A stretch of 64,000 nucleotides of DNA from Zygotorulaspora mrakii (Eukaryota > Ascomycota > Saccharomycetes > Saccharomycetales > Saccharomycetaceae): positions 620,001 to 684,000 of the forward strand of contig NC_050725.1 of assembly GCF_013402915.1 (NCBI RefSeq). The letters are read 5' to 3'. Shown piece after piece: positions 1 to 8,625 of this stretch (the first letter of the stretch is position 1; each line of letters opens with the position of its first letter). The notes below the pieces were generated by a model that was not told the origin of the DNA, searched no databases, and saw only the letters and a list, made by a program, of their open reading frames with translations. The position numbers were made by a program, and so were the translations under genes.

Positions 1-19
1 GCTAGATGTGTAGTATCAC

Positions 20-907
20 TCAACAGTTAGCATCGCGACCGATAGAACATCCTATATTGATATTATCATTATGATTATCAGATATAGGTGCGTTGTACCT
101 GATATATGCTCCATACGCATGGCATGTGATCCGCACGTCAACTCCGACTGTAATAGCTTCGCAGTCCTGTGTTTGGATATCTGCCCAGTACATTTTGTGC
201 TGTGAGTACATCCTTAACACAGTATCACTAGGCGTATTACAAGTCCAAGAAGTACATTGCTGATGTTCCCTAGATATAGTGTATTCAGCCATTGCACTTA
301 GACCAGCAAAATCAACACCGCCACCGGTGGTAACTGACCAGCCTTCGGTATCACACACTTGTCTTGATATAGAGGCATCAGCACCGAGTCCTGTGTACAT
401 GCAGCCTGTTGCAGGAACCCATCCAGTCCACCAGACGCCTGACCGAGCTTTCTTTGCCTGTTTCCAAGTCGCTATTCCGACACCAGCTCTGTCGCCAAAA
501 CGATAGTCCCGTTTATACACTGTCGAATTTTTTCCAACATAAGGGTTAACATCAACAGCATATACTAATGTGCTCTCAGCCAGCATATATCTTGTTCCGT
601 TTTCGAACTGATTGACCAAAAATGCATCAACAGTGGCATTCGGCATTGGTACTACATCTATTTGAGAAGTCTCATGGTATGCGTGGACAGCAACGTACTG
701 AAAGAGAAAGATAATCAAGCACGTAAGCCACGAATTAGTGCTTTTGATCGTACCTGCATTAGAAGTACTGTTACGTCTATTACTGTCAATGACCGATGAA
801 TTACCGTAAGTAGCACCTTGAATTAAGCCACAATTGTACAGCCAACCTTCCTCATAAGCGGCTGAAGTATTGACGTAACCTTGGTTGCCGCACTCGTACA
901 GGGTCAT
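20..907 (-). CDS. Unrecognised cysteine-rich putative secreted or membrane protein
   Basis: I do not recognise the family. The open frame of 295 codons starts with ATG at 907 and ends 19 bases from the window edge. Residues about 59-75 form a hydrophobic segment ending in V-A-V-H-A, which looks like a signal peptide or anchor, but it is internal instead of N-terminal. After it come several N-x-S/T sites, a dibasic Lys-Arg pair, and a region rich in Gly, Trp, Tyr and Cys. The N-terminal ~45 residues have the same Cys/Tyr/Gly/Asn character. That suggests either a signal-anchor protein with both sides unusual, or a chimera of two related copies. The style (small, Cys-rich, glycosylated, possible Kex2 site) resembles fungal secreted effectors or killer-like proteins, but this is only compositional. 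It lies where the NOP9 side of the RPC17 neighbourhood would be expected, so it may be lineage-specific. Confidence 0.5.
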   Translation of the reverse strand: MTLYECGNQGYVNTSAAYEEGWLYNCGLIQGATYGNSSVIDSNRRNSTSNAGTIKSTNSWLTCLIIFLFQYVAVHAYHETSQIDVVPMPNATVDAFLVNQFENGTRYMLAESTLVYAVDVNPYVGKNSTVYKRDYRFGDRAGVGIATWKQAKKARSGVWWTGWVPATGCMYTGLGADASISRQVCDTEGWSVTTGGGVDFAGLSAMAEYTISREHQQCTSWTCNTPSDTVLRMYSQHKMYWADIQTQDCEAITVGVDVRITCHAYGAYIRYNAPISDNHNDNINIGCSIGRDANC

Positions 908-2225
908 AGTGCCTTACTTACAGGGTTTCTCTTTCTTTTCCTTTCGTTTCTTTTTGTAAAGGAAACAAAATTAATTCGACTGCCTCGAAAAGACGGCCAC
1001 TATTATTTATACTTCATAAATTGCAGCTGCTGGACCATTCAACTCGACGATATGAGAAGATTGAGCCGTAACAGGCTCGCAGTGGATAGCACCATCATAC
1101 CACTCTTTCAACTATACAGATTATGATGCAGGAGAGGTCGTTTTTTAATGATGCGGTAGAGTCGTTGGTACTCAGGTTCCTGAATTGTAAGGTCGCGCGA
1201 TGAATCTTCAGTCAATGACTCTTCAAAATGGGCGCGGTTATTCTAAGGGACCTGTGTGACTTTCTTTTCTTCACCTTCATTTTTGATAACAGTCGTTTGA
1301 TAGTGTTGTTCATAATTCAATGCCATTATCCATTTCAAAAAAAAAGGAGAAGTCACATCTGATCCTTCAGTCAGCACAAAATATCACGGAGGGGCGTATT
1401 CAACTCGACAAAATGTCTGCACAATATACAGAAGCAGGCACCTGCCGCACCACACTGTAACACCAGCGAGATGGCAGCTGATTAAAATCGCTTTTTGAAA
1501 CGGAAATGTTTCCTTGTTTCTCGTGCATCATCTTTTTTGTAGTTCCTGTAGACCTAGCATTGGCACTGCGAGCACTCTAGCAAAGTAAACACGGAGAGCA
1601 GGCTGTTGAACATTGTTATAGCAATAACAGCAAAAGGGTCAAATCTATACCACACATGGTTCTCGCTGATGGAAGTTGTGAGTGGTCCTCACGACAGTGG
1701 TACTACAAAGTGTGTATCGTTTCACGAGATTCAATCGGCACCTCTAGCCTTTAGGAGCCGGACAGATCGATCCCTTTCTCAATTTATGCACGGCGTTCAT
1801 AGCTCCTACGTGACCCTACTTCTCCGTGTCCAGATTCTCGAATTGTATCTGTGTCATACTTGGTAACCAATAAGAGTACTCTTACGAGTAGACTGCCATT
1901 TTATAGTATTTCCTTTTTTGTAATCCAATGTCGTTATCCGGTCTGACATTTAGGTGCTTGGAGAAATGTTATTCCATAGAGCTTCTGCGGCGCAAATCTA
2001 TGTGGTGACCTTTCAGCAGGTCCAAGATCATATCAGAGCTGAACAGAGTCTCAGGATCCAGCTCTACCTCATAATTACTCGCTTCATGCTGCGAAAAGGA
2101 AGACCCATAAGCGTAGCTCATCGGAAAATTTTTTTGAAATAATTGAAAAACACTGCAACTATCAAATTTACGAAGGTAAGAATCCTCGATCTTTAGAAGG
2201 TTGAGATATCCTATCGATCCTCGAA
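908..2225. other. Gene-free interval left of RPC17
   Basis: About 1.3 kb without a convincing gene. The short frames here (for example 1606-1866 and 1954-2142 on the plus strand) lack recognisable protein features, and at least the latter opens on a non-ATG codon. No long terminal repeat, tRNA or subtelomeric repeat was recognised. The right end holds the RPC17 promoter, listed separately. Confidence 0.6.
2116..2138 (+). promoter_or_regulatory. PAC and RRPE-like elements upstream of RPC17
   Basis: GCTCATCG at 2116-2123 is the reverse of the PAC core CGATGAGC. It is followed directly by an A4-T7-GA tract at about 2125-2138 resembling the RRPE element. The pair lies about 100 bases before the RPC17 ATG. 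In S. cerevisiae these elements bind Dot6/Tod6 and Stb3 and mark ribosome-biogenesis and RNA polymerase I/III subunit genes. The assignment is by motif match only. Confidence 0.55.
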
Positions 2226-2705
2226 ATGAAAATCATAGAGGCCAGAGACGCTTTTTTCAGTGACTATGAGACTCTGCAATTCCTGTCCAAACTAGAGAGA
2301 CAGCACCATTGGGATCAGGACTCAATTCTGCAAAGTCAAAATCAAAAAAAAAAATTGAGAGTCAAAAGACCCTACAACAATCCAGTGTTACAAAACATCA
2401 CTAAAAATACCATAGATTATCTGAGTGTTCACAAGGGCGTGATAGCGCAAGATGATGAGCAGGAGCAGTCAGAAGAGTCAAGCAAAAACGCGAAGTCAGC
2501 ACTGAGCCGACTGAACGATGCGCAATTCAGTGATTTTGTGAAAAGACTCAATGAATTCCAACTTTTCAAAGCAGAAAAGCTACAAATAGTAAATCAATTG
2601 CCTTCCTCGATGGTCCATCTCTACGCGGTCGTCGAAGAGTGCGATTCACGTTTTTCAGAGCAACAGGTAGAACAGCTATTGAGCATTATTGCCGACTATC
2701 TCTGA
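2226..2705 (+). CDS. RPC17: RNA polymerase III subunit C17 (Rpb4-like)
   Basis: The 159-residue product matches S. cerevisiae Rpc17 (about 161 aa) along its whole length. It has the N-terminal M-K-[IV]-[IL]-E-x-R-[DN]-A-F start, a central R-P-Y-N block and the very conserved K-A-E-K-L-Q-I-V-N-Q-L-P segment near residue 120, followed by V-E-E-C-D. Rpc17 pairs with Rpc25 to form the stalk of RNA polymerase III, which contacts Brf1 during initiation at tRNA and 5S genes. The ATG at 2226 gives the family's usual N-terminus. It is followed by VTC4 in the same orientation, the neighbour seen in S. cerevisiae (YJL011C-YJL012C). PAC and RRPE-like motifs upstream fit co-regulation with other polymerase III subunits. 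Confidence 0.95.
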   Translation: MKIIEARDAFFSDYETLQFLSKLERQHHWDQDSILQSQNQKKKLRVKRPYNNPVLQNITKNTIDYLSVHKGVIAQDDEQEQSEESSKNAKSALSRLNDAQFSDFVKRLNEFQLFKAEKLQIVNQLPSSMVHLYAVVEECDSRFSEQQVEQLLSIIADYL

Positions 2706-2836
2706 CAGTGACTAGCATTGCTGAGAGGGACCTACTACTACTAATAATACTTACAATACTAGTCCATGTTGTTGTATATGCATATAGCTCTTAAAAAGCT
2801 TCTTTTTAATATTACTATGTAAAAGCCGTGTCCTGC

Positions 2837-2842
2837 CACGTG
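2837..2842. promoter_or_regulatory. CACGTG E-box in the VTC4 promoter (candidate Pho4 site)
   Basis: The palindrome CACGTG sits 173-178 bases before the VTC4 ATG. Its flanks read GCACGTGGC on the minus strand, which resembles high-affinity Pho4 sites; Cbf1 shares the core. VTC genes are phosphate-starvation genes in S. cerevisiae, so Pho4 control is likely, though inferred. Confidence 0.55.
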
Positions 2843-3014
2843 CATGCAACTTTATACTAACCAGATGGTAAAATGACAACCAACATTGGAAAAAAGATTT
2901 AAAGAATGAAAAAAGATATCATATTTATATTGATAAGTGCCAAGCGTTCTAGCACGCTGTCTACTGCTTTTGAACCAGCAAACCTTTGAAATAGGTGTGA
3001 AGTGCGCTGGCAGA

Positions 3015-5189
3015 ATGAAGTTCGGTCAGCAACTTAATAGGTCTTTGATAAGACAATACAGTTATTACTATATATCCTACGATGATTTGAAAAATGAGTT
3101 GGAGGAGAATTTGGAGAATGCGAATGGTGCATGGACTCACGAATTAGAGACGGATTTCTTAGAATCGCTTGAAGTGGAGTTGGATAAAGTTTACACTTTT
3201 TGTAAAGTCAAACATGGTGAAGTTGTCAGACGTGTGGAAGAAGCTCGTGCTCAGGTTCAACATACAGTACGGGCATTAAATTCCAATAACCCGCCAACTG
3301 AACTTGATTTTGATTTATTGGAGGAAGAGTTGAGTGATATTATTGCAGATGTCCATGACATTGCTAAATTTTCCACTCTAAACTATACAGGTTTTCAAAA
3401 AATTATCAAGAAGCATGATAAAAAGACAAAATTTATTTTGAAACCGATCTTTCAGATCAGATTAGATTCCAAACCGTTCTTTAAAGAAAATTATGACGAC
3501 CTGGTGCAGAGAATATCGCAGCTGTATGATATTGTCAGAACAAGGGGTAATCCAATTAAAGGTGATTCCGCAGCGGGTGGTAAGCAGCAAAATTTCGTGA
3601 GACAAACCACAAAATACTGGGTTCATCCGGATTATATTACTGAGTTAAAATTGATCATCTTGAAACATCTTCCGGTGTTGGTCTTCAATACTAATAAGGA
3701 ATTTGAGAGAGAAGACTCTGCAATCACTTCTATTTACTACGATAATGAGGACCTCGATTTGTACTATGGACGTTTGAGAAAGGACGAGGGTGCTGAAGCA
3801 CATAGACTGAGATGGTACGGTGGCATGTCATCGGACACCATTTTTGTCGAGAGAAAAACTCACAGAGAAGATTGGACCGGTGAAAAATCTGTCAAGGCAA
3901 GATTTGCGCTGAAGGAGAGATATATCAATGAATTTATGCATGGTAAATATACTGTTCAGCAAGCTTTCGCAAAAATGCGCAAGGAAGGTAAAAAATCAAT
4001 AAAGGAAATTGAAAATTTGGAAGCTCTTGCCGTCGAGATCCAATACACAATGTTAAAGAAGAAGCTAAGACCAGTAGTTAGATCTTTTTACAACAGAACT
4101 GCTTTTCAATTGCCTGGTGATGCAAGAGTGCGTATCTCTCTTGATACTGAATTAACAATGGTTAGAGAAGACAACTTTGATGGTGTTAACAGAACTAAAG
4201 ACAACTGGAGAAGAATGGACATTGGTGTCGATTGGCCTTTCAAACAATTGGATGACCGCGATGTTTGCAGATTTCCATACGCCGTTTTGGAAGTTAAGTT
4301 ACAAACTCAACTTGGTCAGGAACCTCCAGAGTGGATTCGTGAGTTATGCGGATCTCATTTAGTCGAGCCAGTCCCTAAATTCTCTAAATTTATTCATGGT
4401 GTTGCAACCTTGCTAAACGACAAAGTTGATTCGATTCCATTTTGGTTACCACAGATGAGTGTTGATATCAAGAAGCCTCCTATCAAAAATAATATCAACA
4501 TAACCAGACGTGAAAGAGAAGACGAAGATGACGACGAGGACTATGATGAGGACGACGAAGATGACGCAGCTTTAGTCGCGGCTATGACTGCCACCGGCAA
4601 CAACTTAGACGTTGAGGAAAGAGCGGGTAATTATGGGTCTATTCCAAACGATTCTTCCACCTCAGAGACAAATACTGCAAACAATGGTCAAAGTGCAAAT
4701 GCCGTATACTACAGTAGAAAAATAAACACAGCTGGTAATGTAGTGACCAAAAAAGTATATCAAGCAATGGCAGTTTTTGACCACTACCTGAATGGTGATA
4801 AAATCAGCAAAATACCTAAAGGTACAGTATTCGATACTCAAGTTAAAGCTCCTCCAGGTAAAACCATTTGTGTACCAGTTCGTGTAGAGCCTAAGGTGTA
4901 CTTTGCGACAGAAAGGACATTCTTATCATGGTTGTCAATTGCATTGATACTGAGTGGTGTTGCCACTACTTTAGTCACCTATGGTTCCCCAACATCAATG
5001 ATCGCATCTATTGGGTTCTTCATTACCGCTTTAGTTACTATAGGTCATGCGGTTGCGACCTACGCCAGTAGAGTAGTAAATATCAGACAGAAAAAGGCTA
5101 TCGATTACGCTGATAGGGTGGGTCCTCCTATGATCTGCGCTTTCCTAATGCTGTCGATAGCATTTTCTTTCTTTTGTAATTTGGCCTGA
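3015..5189 (+). CDS. VTC4: Vacuolar transporter chaperone 4, polyphosphate polymerase
   Basis: Vtc4 is the catalytic subunit of the vacuolar VTC complex; it makes inorganic polyphosphate from ATP and feeds it into the vacuole. The 724-residue product (S. cerevisiae about 721) begins M-K-F-G and has an N-terminal SPX domain of about 150 residues that senses inositol pyrophosphates. The tunnel-shaped catalytic domain (about 190-480) carries the conserved basic residues of H-R-L-R-W-Y and [14 protein letters not shown] very acidic linker (D/E run near residue 505-520) and three C-terminal membrane helices follow. The frame remains open upstream to a GTG at 2937, but SPX proteins start at the MKFG methionine, so 3015 is chosen. 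The promoter contains CACGTG. Confidence 0.97.
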   Translation: MKFGQQLNRSLIRQYSYYYISYDDLKNELEENLENANGAWTHELETDFLESLEVELDKVYTFCKVKHGEVVRRVEEARAQVQHTVRALNSNNPPTELDFDLLEEELSDIIADVHDIAKFSTLNYTGFQKIIKKHDKKTKFILKPIFQIRLDSKPFFKENYDDLVQRISQLYDIVRTRGNPIKGDSAAGGKQQNFVRQTTKYWVHPDYITELKLIILKHLPVLVFNTNKEFEREDSAITSIYYDNEDLDLYYGRLRKDEGAEAHRLRWYGGMSSDTIFVERKTHREDWTGEKSVKARFALKERYINEFMHGKYTVQQAFAKMRKEGKKSIKEIENLEALAVEIQYTMLKKKLRPVVRSFYNRTAFQLPGDARVRISLDTELTMVREDNFDGVNRTKDNWRRMDIGVDWPFKQLDDRDVCRFPYAVLEVKLQTQLGQEPPEWIRELCGSHLVEPVPKFSKFIHGVATLLNDKVDSIPFWLPQMSVDIKKPPIKNNINITRREREDEDDDEDYDEDDEDDAALVAAMTATGNNLDVEERAGNYGSIPNDSSTSETNTANNGQSANAVYYSRKINTAGNVVTKKVYQAMAVFDHYLNGDKISKIPKGTVFDTQVKAPPGKTICVPVRVEPKVYFATERTFLSWLSIALILSGVATTLVTYGSPTSMIASIGFFITALVTIGHAVATYASRVVNIRQKKAIDYADRVGPPMICAFLMLSIAFSFFCNLA

Positions 5190-5339
5190 ATGTCCTGTTC
5201 GTAGGCTGAAGACTGAAATAACCTTATTAATCAAGTATAACTATGTCTACCACTAAAAGACCCCCTGAACAATAATTCTCTAGAGGGTCTAACTAGAGAG
5301 GCTTTTATTTTAATATTATTATTATTATTGTAGAGAATG

Positions 5340-5347
5340 TCACGTGA
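5340..5347. promoter_or_regulatory. TCACGTGA palindrome upstream of the MadBub gene
   Basis: An 8-base palindrome containing the Cbf1/Pho4 core CACGTG lies about 140 bases before the MadBub ATG in the 294-base interval after VTC4. With T and A flanks it fits Cbf1 better than Pho4. No centromere CDEII/CDEIII sequence follows it. Confidence 0.4.
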
Positions 5348-5483
5348 TCAGAGAAAGTGCGCCAAATCTAACTGTTATAATGTAAATACAAACAAAGAAC
5401 TGTATCTCATCTCGAAGAGATTGAACTGATCAAGAAAGCTGTCTGTTGTTGTGATAGGACGTTTAACTGTTGATGGTCATATA

Positions 5484-8400
5484 ATGGTCCAAAGCCTTCA
5501 CAATCCGGCAATGGCAACCAACTTTGACACCATTGAACTGGAGAAGGAGAATATTCTGCCTTTAAAGGATGGAAGATCGGCCCGACGGTTAAATGATGTT
5601 CTGCAGCAGGATTCATTTGAGCTACATAGCACAAGAGTGGGATATGAAAGAAGGCTGCTTGAGGAGCTTGAAGATCTTGATGATCCGCTTGAGCTCTTTT
5701 TGGATTACATTGCATGGATCAATGATATATTCCCGCAGGGCGGTACTACCAAGAAAAGTGGCTTACTGGATGTTATAGAGCGTTGCTTGATGTATTTTAG
5801 AGACATAGAAACTTATAAGAATGATCCCAGGCTTCTAAAGCTTTGGCTGTGGTATATTGAACTTTTCTGTCCGGCGTCCAATCAAGAAAGTAAAGATATA
5901 TTCATATACATGCTCCGAAAAAGAATTGGAACCAAGTTAGCTTTATTTTATGAGGAATTTTCTAGTCTGCTGTTTGAAATGGAAAAGTACCAAGAAGCGT
6001 ATCACATAATCCAAGTTGGTATTGATGAAAATGCGCGACCTCCAAATCGATTATTACGAAGACTTAATGAACTTGAGGGAAAACTTCGAGAGATGCATCT
6101 TGATATTGATGAAAATCCCATAGAAGAAACAAATTTTTTGGAAGCGCAATTGCCAGCTTTGGTTCTTGGAAGGGAGCGAGCGTCTGTTATATTGAATCCG
6201 GGAGAGAAAACAGATCCATCCACCAGCAGATCCCCACCCGGCATATCAAATGAACAATATCAAAAGTACGAAATATTCAGTGATAGTGTGCCTGAAGTTC
6301 AAGAGAGCACTGAGCTACAGAAAGAAGGATGGGATCTTCTCGAGTCGCGATCTAATAGAAACAAAGAAAACCGAATGACCACCTCAAAAATCGCAGCCAA
6401 TACAAATATAGGGAAATTACAACAAGCATTCAACTCCTCAGGAAGTTTAGGAAATTCCAATATAGGTAAATTACCTATTTTCAAAGACAGTTTAGGGAGA
6501 AGTGATCCTGTATACAAATTTTTAGAGGTACAAGGTAAGAAACCAGAGAAAATCGATTGCAATTTCAACTTGATATACCCTAATGATGATGAAGAATATT
6601 GCATTGAGGAAATTTTGGCTCTTTCAAGAAATATATACCATAAAAAACACGACAACCTAGCATTAGGTGATGTTGATTACAAAAGTCAGGGACCTCATAG
6701 CGACGAACACCAAAACAAAAGAAAAAAAATTCCCCTTGCGGAAAAGACTTCTGATTACTTCTCACCTCGATCAGAACCACAAATAGATCAGCAAAAAAAT
6801 GAATATCAAAAAAATAATGGGGCGACGAAAACGTCAATACTACCACTGAATGACGTGACAGACGTTGTAGATAGCGAATCCATAAAGAACCGTGAGGAGA
6901 ACTTCCGTGTACCAAATTCGCCGACTGTTACATACTTCTCCAAAGATGCCATGAAAGAAGTCTATTCTATGTTCAATCAAAATTACAGGGAAACAAATAC
7001 TACCACTGAGATTGAGGATACGAAGAATAAATTTGCTCTCTTCGATAATTTTACGCAAGAATTTACCAGGCCGAACATGGATGATCTAACAGAGGTAAGA
7101 CCCAAGGAGATTGATGGAAAAGACACAATCGAAAATCTAAGCTCTCCGATTGCGGATCATTTCAGTGATTCTGATCAAAGAAGAACCTATTCTAACAAGG
7201 ACACCCTGTTGTGTACCGAAAGAGCAAATATTCAGGGAGCTCTAGGAGCCATCAAGGAGAGAACTGAATATCTGACGGTACAGACTGATCGAACTAATAA
7301 AGGGGACTCCATTTCTCGCAGTGATAATGATACGGCGCCCAGCTCGCCGTTCCTTACGCAACCACAAACACAAGAGAACGATAAACTAAGCCGGCCCTCC
7401 ATTCTGGTAGAGCATCCTTTGGATGAAGAAATGAGAACACAGCTTCTAGAGAATATCGTTCCGCCACTAGACAAGTATGACACTTTTTATCGATATAACC
7501 AATGTTTGAAAATGGGCTCACTTTTGCAAAGAATTCATAGAATATCCAAATCGAAAAATAAAAACCCAATAGTGGACTTTAAAAAGACCGGTGATTTATA
7601 TTGTATCCGAGCAGAGCTTGGAAAAGGTGGTTATGCTACTGTGTATCTAGCAGAGTCGAGTACAGGTAACCTGCGGGCCCTAAAGGTCGAGAAGCCTGCC
7701 AGTATATGGGAATATTACATATTGAAACAAGTCGAGGGTCGTTTAAGGGGCCAACATGTGCTGCAATCGATTATCAATACCAGCTCTTTGCATTGTTTTC
7801 AGGATGAGAGCTACTTGGTTCTAAATTATGCCAATCAAGGCACAATTCTTGATCTTATCAATCTACAAAAAGAAAAGTCAAATGGTCCTATGGATGAACT
7901 TTTGTGTATGTTTATAACAGTTGAGCTGATGAAAGTGGTAGAAGCTATACATGAAATTGGCATTATTCATGGTGATCTTAAACCAGACAACTGTATGATT
8001 AGGTTTGAAAGCGGCAATTTGGGTCGATTCAGTAGTGATGGCTCTTATGGATGGTCCAAGAAAGGAATTTATCTTATAGATTTTGGTAGATCTTTTGATA
8101 TGACTCTATTGCGTCCCGGCACAAAGTTTAAAGCTGATTGGAAAACAGATCAGCAAGATTGCTACGAAATGAGACATGGACTACCATGGAGCTTTGAGGC
8201 AGACTATTACGGGCTAGCTGGTATTGTTCATTCGATGCTGTTCGGGCAATTCATTGAAACTGTTCAAGGAGTCAATGAAAGGCTTAAACTTAAAACACCT
8301 TTTAGAAGATATTGGAGGCAAGAAATTTGGAACTCAGTTTTTGATACCTTACTGAATAGTGGGTCATTCAGTACTTTGCCCATTACTGCAAGACTTGCTG

Positions 8401-8504
8401 AAGAAAGATCTAAAATCGAGGAATACTTGAATAGCAATACTTACGATAAATTGAAAGATATAATTCTGGATTGGGAAACAGAGCTGATAAGATTTAGAAA
8501 ATAA
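5484..8504 (+). CDS. BUB1: MadBub spindle-checkpoint kinase (unduplicated BUB1/MAD3)
   Basis: The 1006-residue protein combines features split between S. cerevisiae Mad3 and Bub1 (1021 aa). A KEN box at residues 21-23 sits in the Mad3-type context E-K-E-N-I-L-P-L-K. A TPR domain (about 40-190) and a second KEN box at residues 294-296 follow. A GLEBS-like Bub3-binding stretch is near residues 330-380 (K-P-E-K-I-D-C-N-F and E-E-I-L-A-L-S-R). The C-terminal kinase has the glycine loop G-K-G-G-Y-A-T-V, A-L-K-V-E, H-G-D-L-K-P-D-N near residue 829 and D-F-G-R-S. It should therefore act both as an APC/C-Cdc20 inhibitor and as the kinetochore kinase that marks H2A. It occupies the MAD3 locus position (YJL013C) between VTC4 and CCT3. 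The first ATG is 5484; a later ATG at 5511 is also possible. The frame opens at a GTG at 5451, which is not used. Confidence 0.93.
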   Translation: MVQSLHNPAMATNFDTIELEKENILPLKDGRSARRLNDVLQQDSFELHSTRVGYERRLLEELEDLDDPLELFLDYIAWINDIFPQGGTTKKSGLLDVIERCLMYFRDIETYKNDPRLLKLWLWYIELFCPASNQESKDIFIYMLRKRIGTKLALFYEEFSSLLFEMEKYQEAYHIIQVGIDENARPPNRLLRRLNELEGKLREMHLDIDENPIEETNFLEAQLPALVLGRERASVILNPGEKTDPSTSRSPPGISNEQYQKYEIFSDSVPEVQESTELQKEGWDLLESRSNRNKENRMTTSKIAANTNIGKLQQAFNSSGSLGNSNIGKLPIFKDSLGRSDPVYKFLEVQGKKPEKIDCNFNLIYPNDDEEYCIEEILALSRNIYHKKHDNLALGDVDYKSQGPHSDEHQNKRKKIPLAEKTSDYFSPRSEPQIDQQKNEYQKNNGATKTSILPLNDVTDVVDSESIKNREENFRVPNSPTVTYFSKDAMKEVYSMFNQNYRETNTTTEIEDTKNKFALFDNFTQEFTRPNMDDLTEVRPKEIDGKDTIENLSSPIADHFSDSDQRRTYSNKDTLLCTERANIQGALGAIKERTEYLTVQTDRTNKGDSISRSDNDTAPSSPFLTQPQTQENDKLSRPSILVEHPLDEEMRTQLLENIVPPLDKYDTFYRYNQCLKMGSLLQRIHRISKSKNKNPIVDFKKTGDLYCIRAELGKGGYATVYLAESSTGNLRALKVEKPASIWEYYILKQVEGRLRGQHVLQSIINTSSLHCFQDESYLVLNYANQGTILDLINLQKEKSNGPMDELLCMFITVELMKVVEAIHEIGIIHGDLKPDNCMIRFESGNLGRFSSDGSYGWSKKGIYLIDFGRSFDMTLLRPGTKFKADWKTDQQDCYEMRHGLPWSFEADYYGLAGIVHSMLFGQFIETVQGVNERLKLKTPFRRYWRQEIWNSVFDTLLNSGSFSTLPITARLAEERSKIEEYLNSNTYDKLKDIILDWETELIRFRK

Positions 8505-8625
8505 TAGCACTTAGAAAAATACCGACATTTTATACATATTTTCTAAAGAAATTTCATTATTACTAATTTTATGCACGATTCTTAAGATTAACTGCAATCA
8601 TCATCAATCATGTTAGCAAAAAAAA

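Noticed and set aside
700..790. Cryptic intron in the leftmost gene, with an acceptor-like pyrimidine-AG before the hydrophobic segment
   Set aside because: No GTATGT donor and no TACTAAC; the frame is open throughout and the amino-terminal part looks protein-like.
2855..2861. TACTAAC suggesting a 5'-UTR intron before VTC4
   Set aside because: No GTATGT-type donor upstream and no sensible acceptor; probably chance.
2937..3014. N-terminal extension of VTC4
   Set aside because: It opens at a GTG, and SPX proteins start at M-K-F-G. Similar non-ATG extensions were trimmed for BUB1, TRS65, BBC1, PEX35, ANR2, DCW1, MAC1, STB4, SOK2 and ERG5.
5340..5347. TCACGTGA as a centromere CDEI
   Set aside because: No AT-rich CDEII and no CCGAA-type CDEIII within 200 bases; the same holds for the E-boxes at 44478 and 47718.
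6580..7058. Long minus-strand frames inside BUB1
   Set aside because: Antisense shadows of a conserved gene with no recognisable product; likewise those inside BBC1, BPT1, CCT3 and BUD22.
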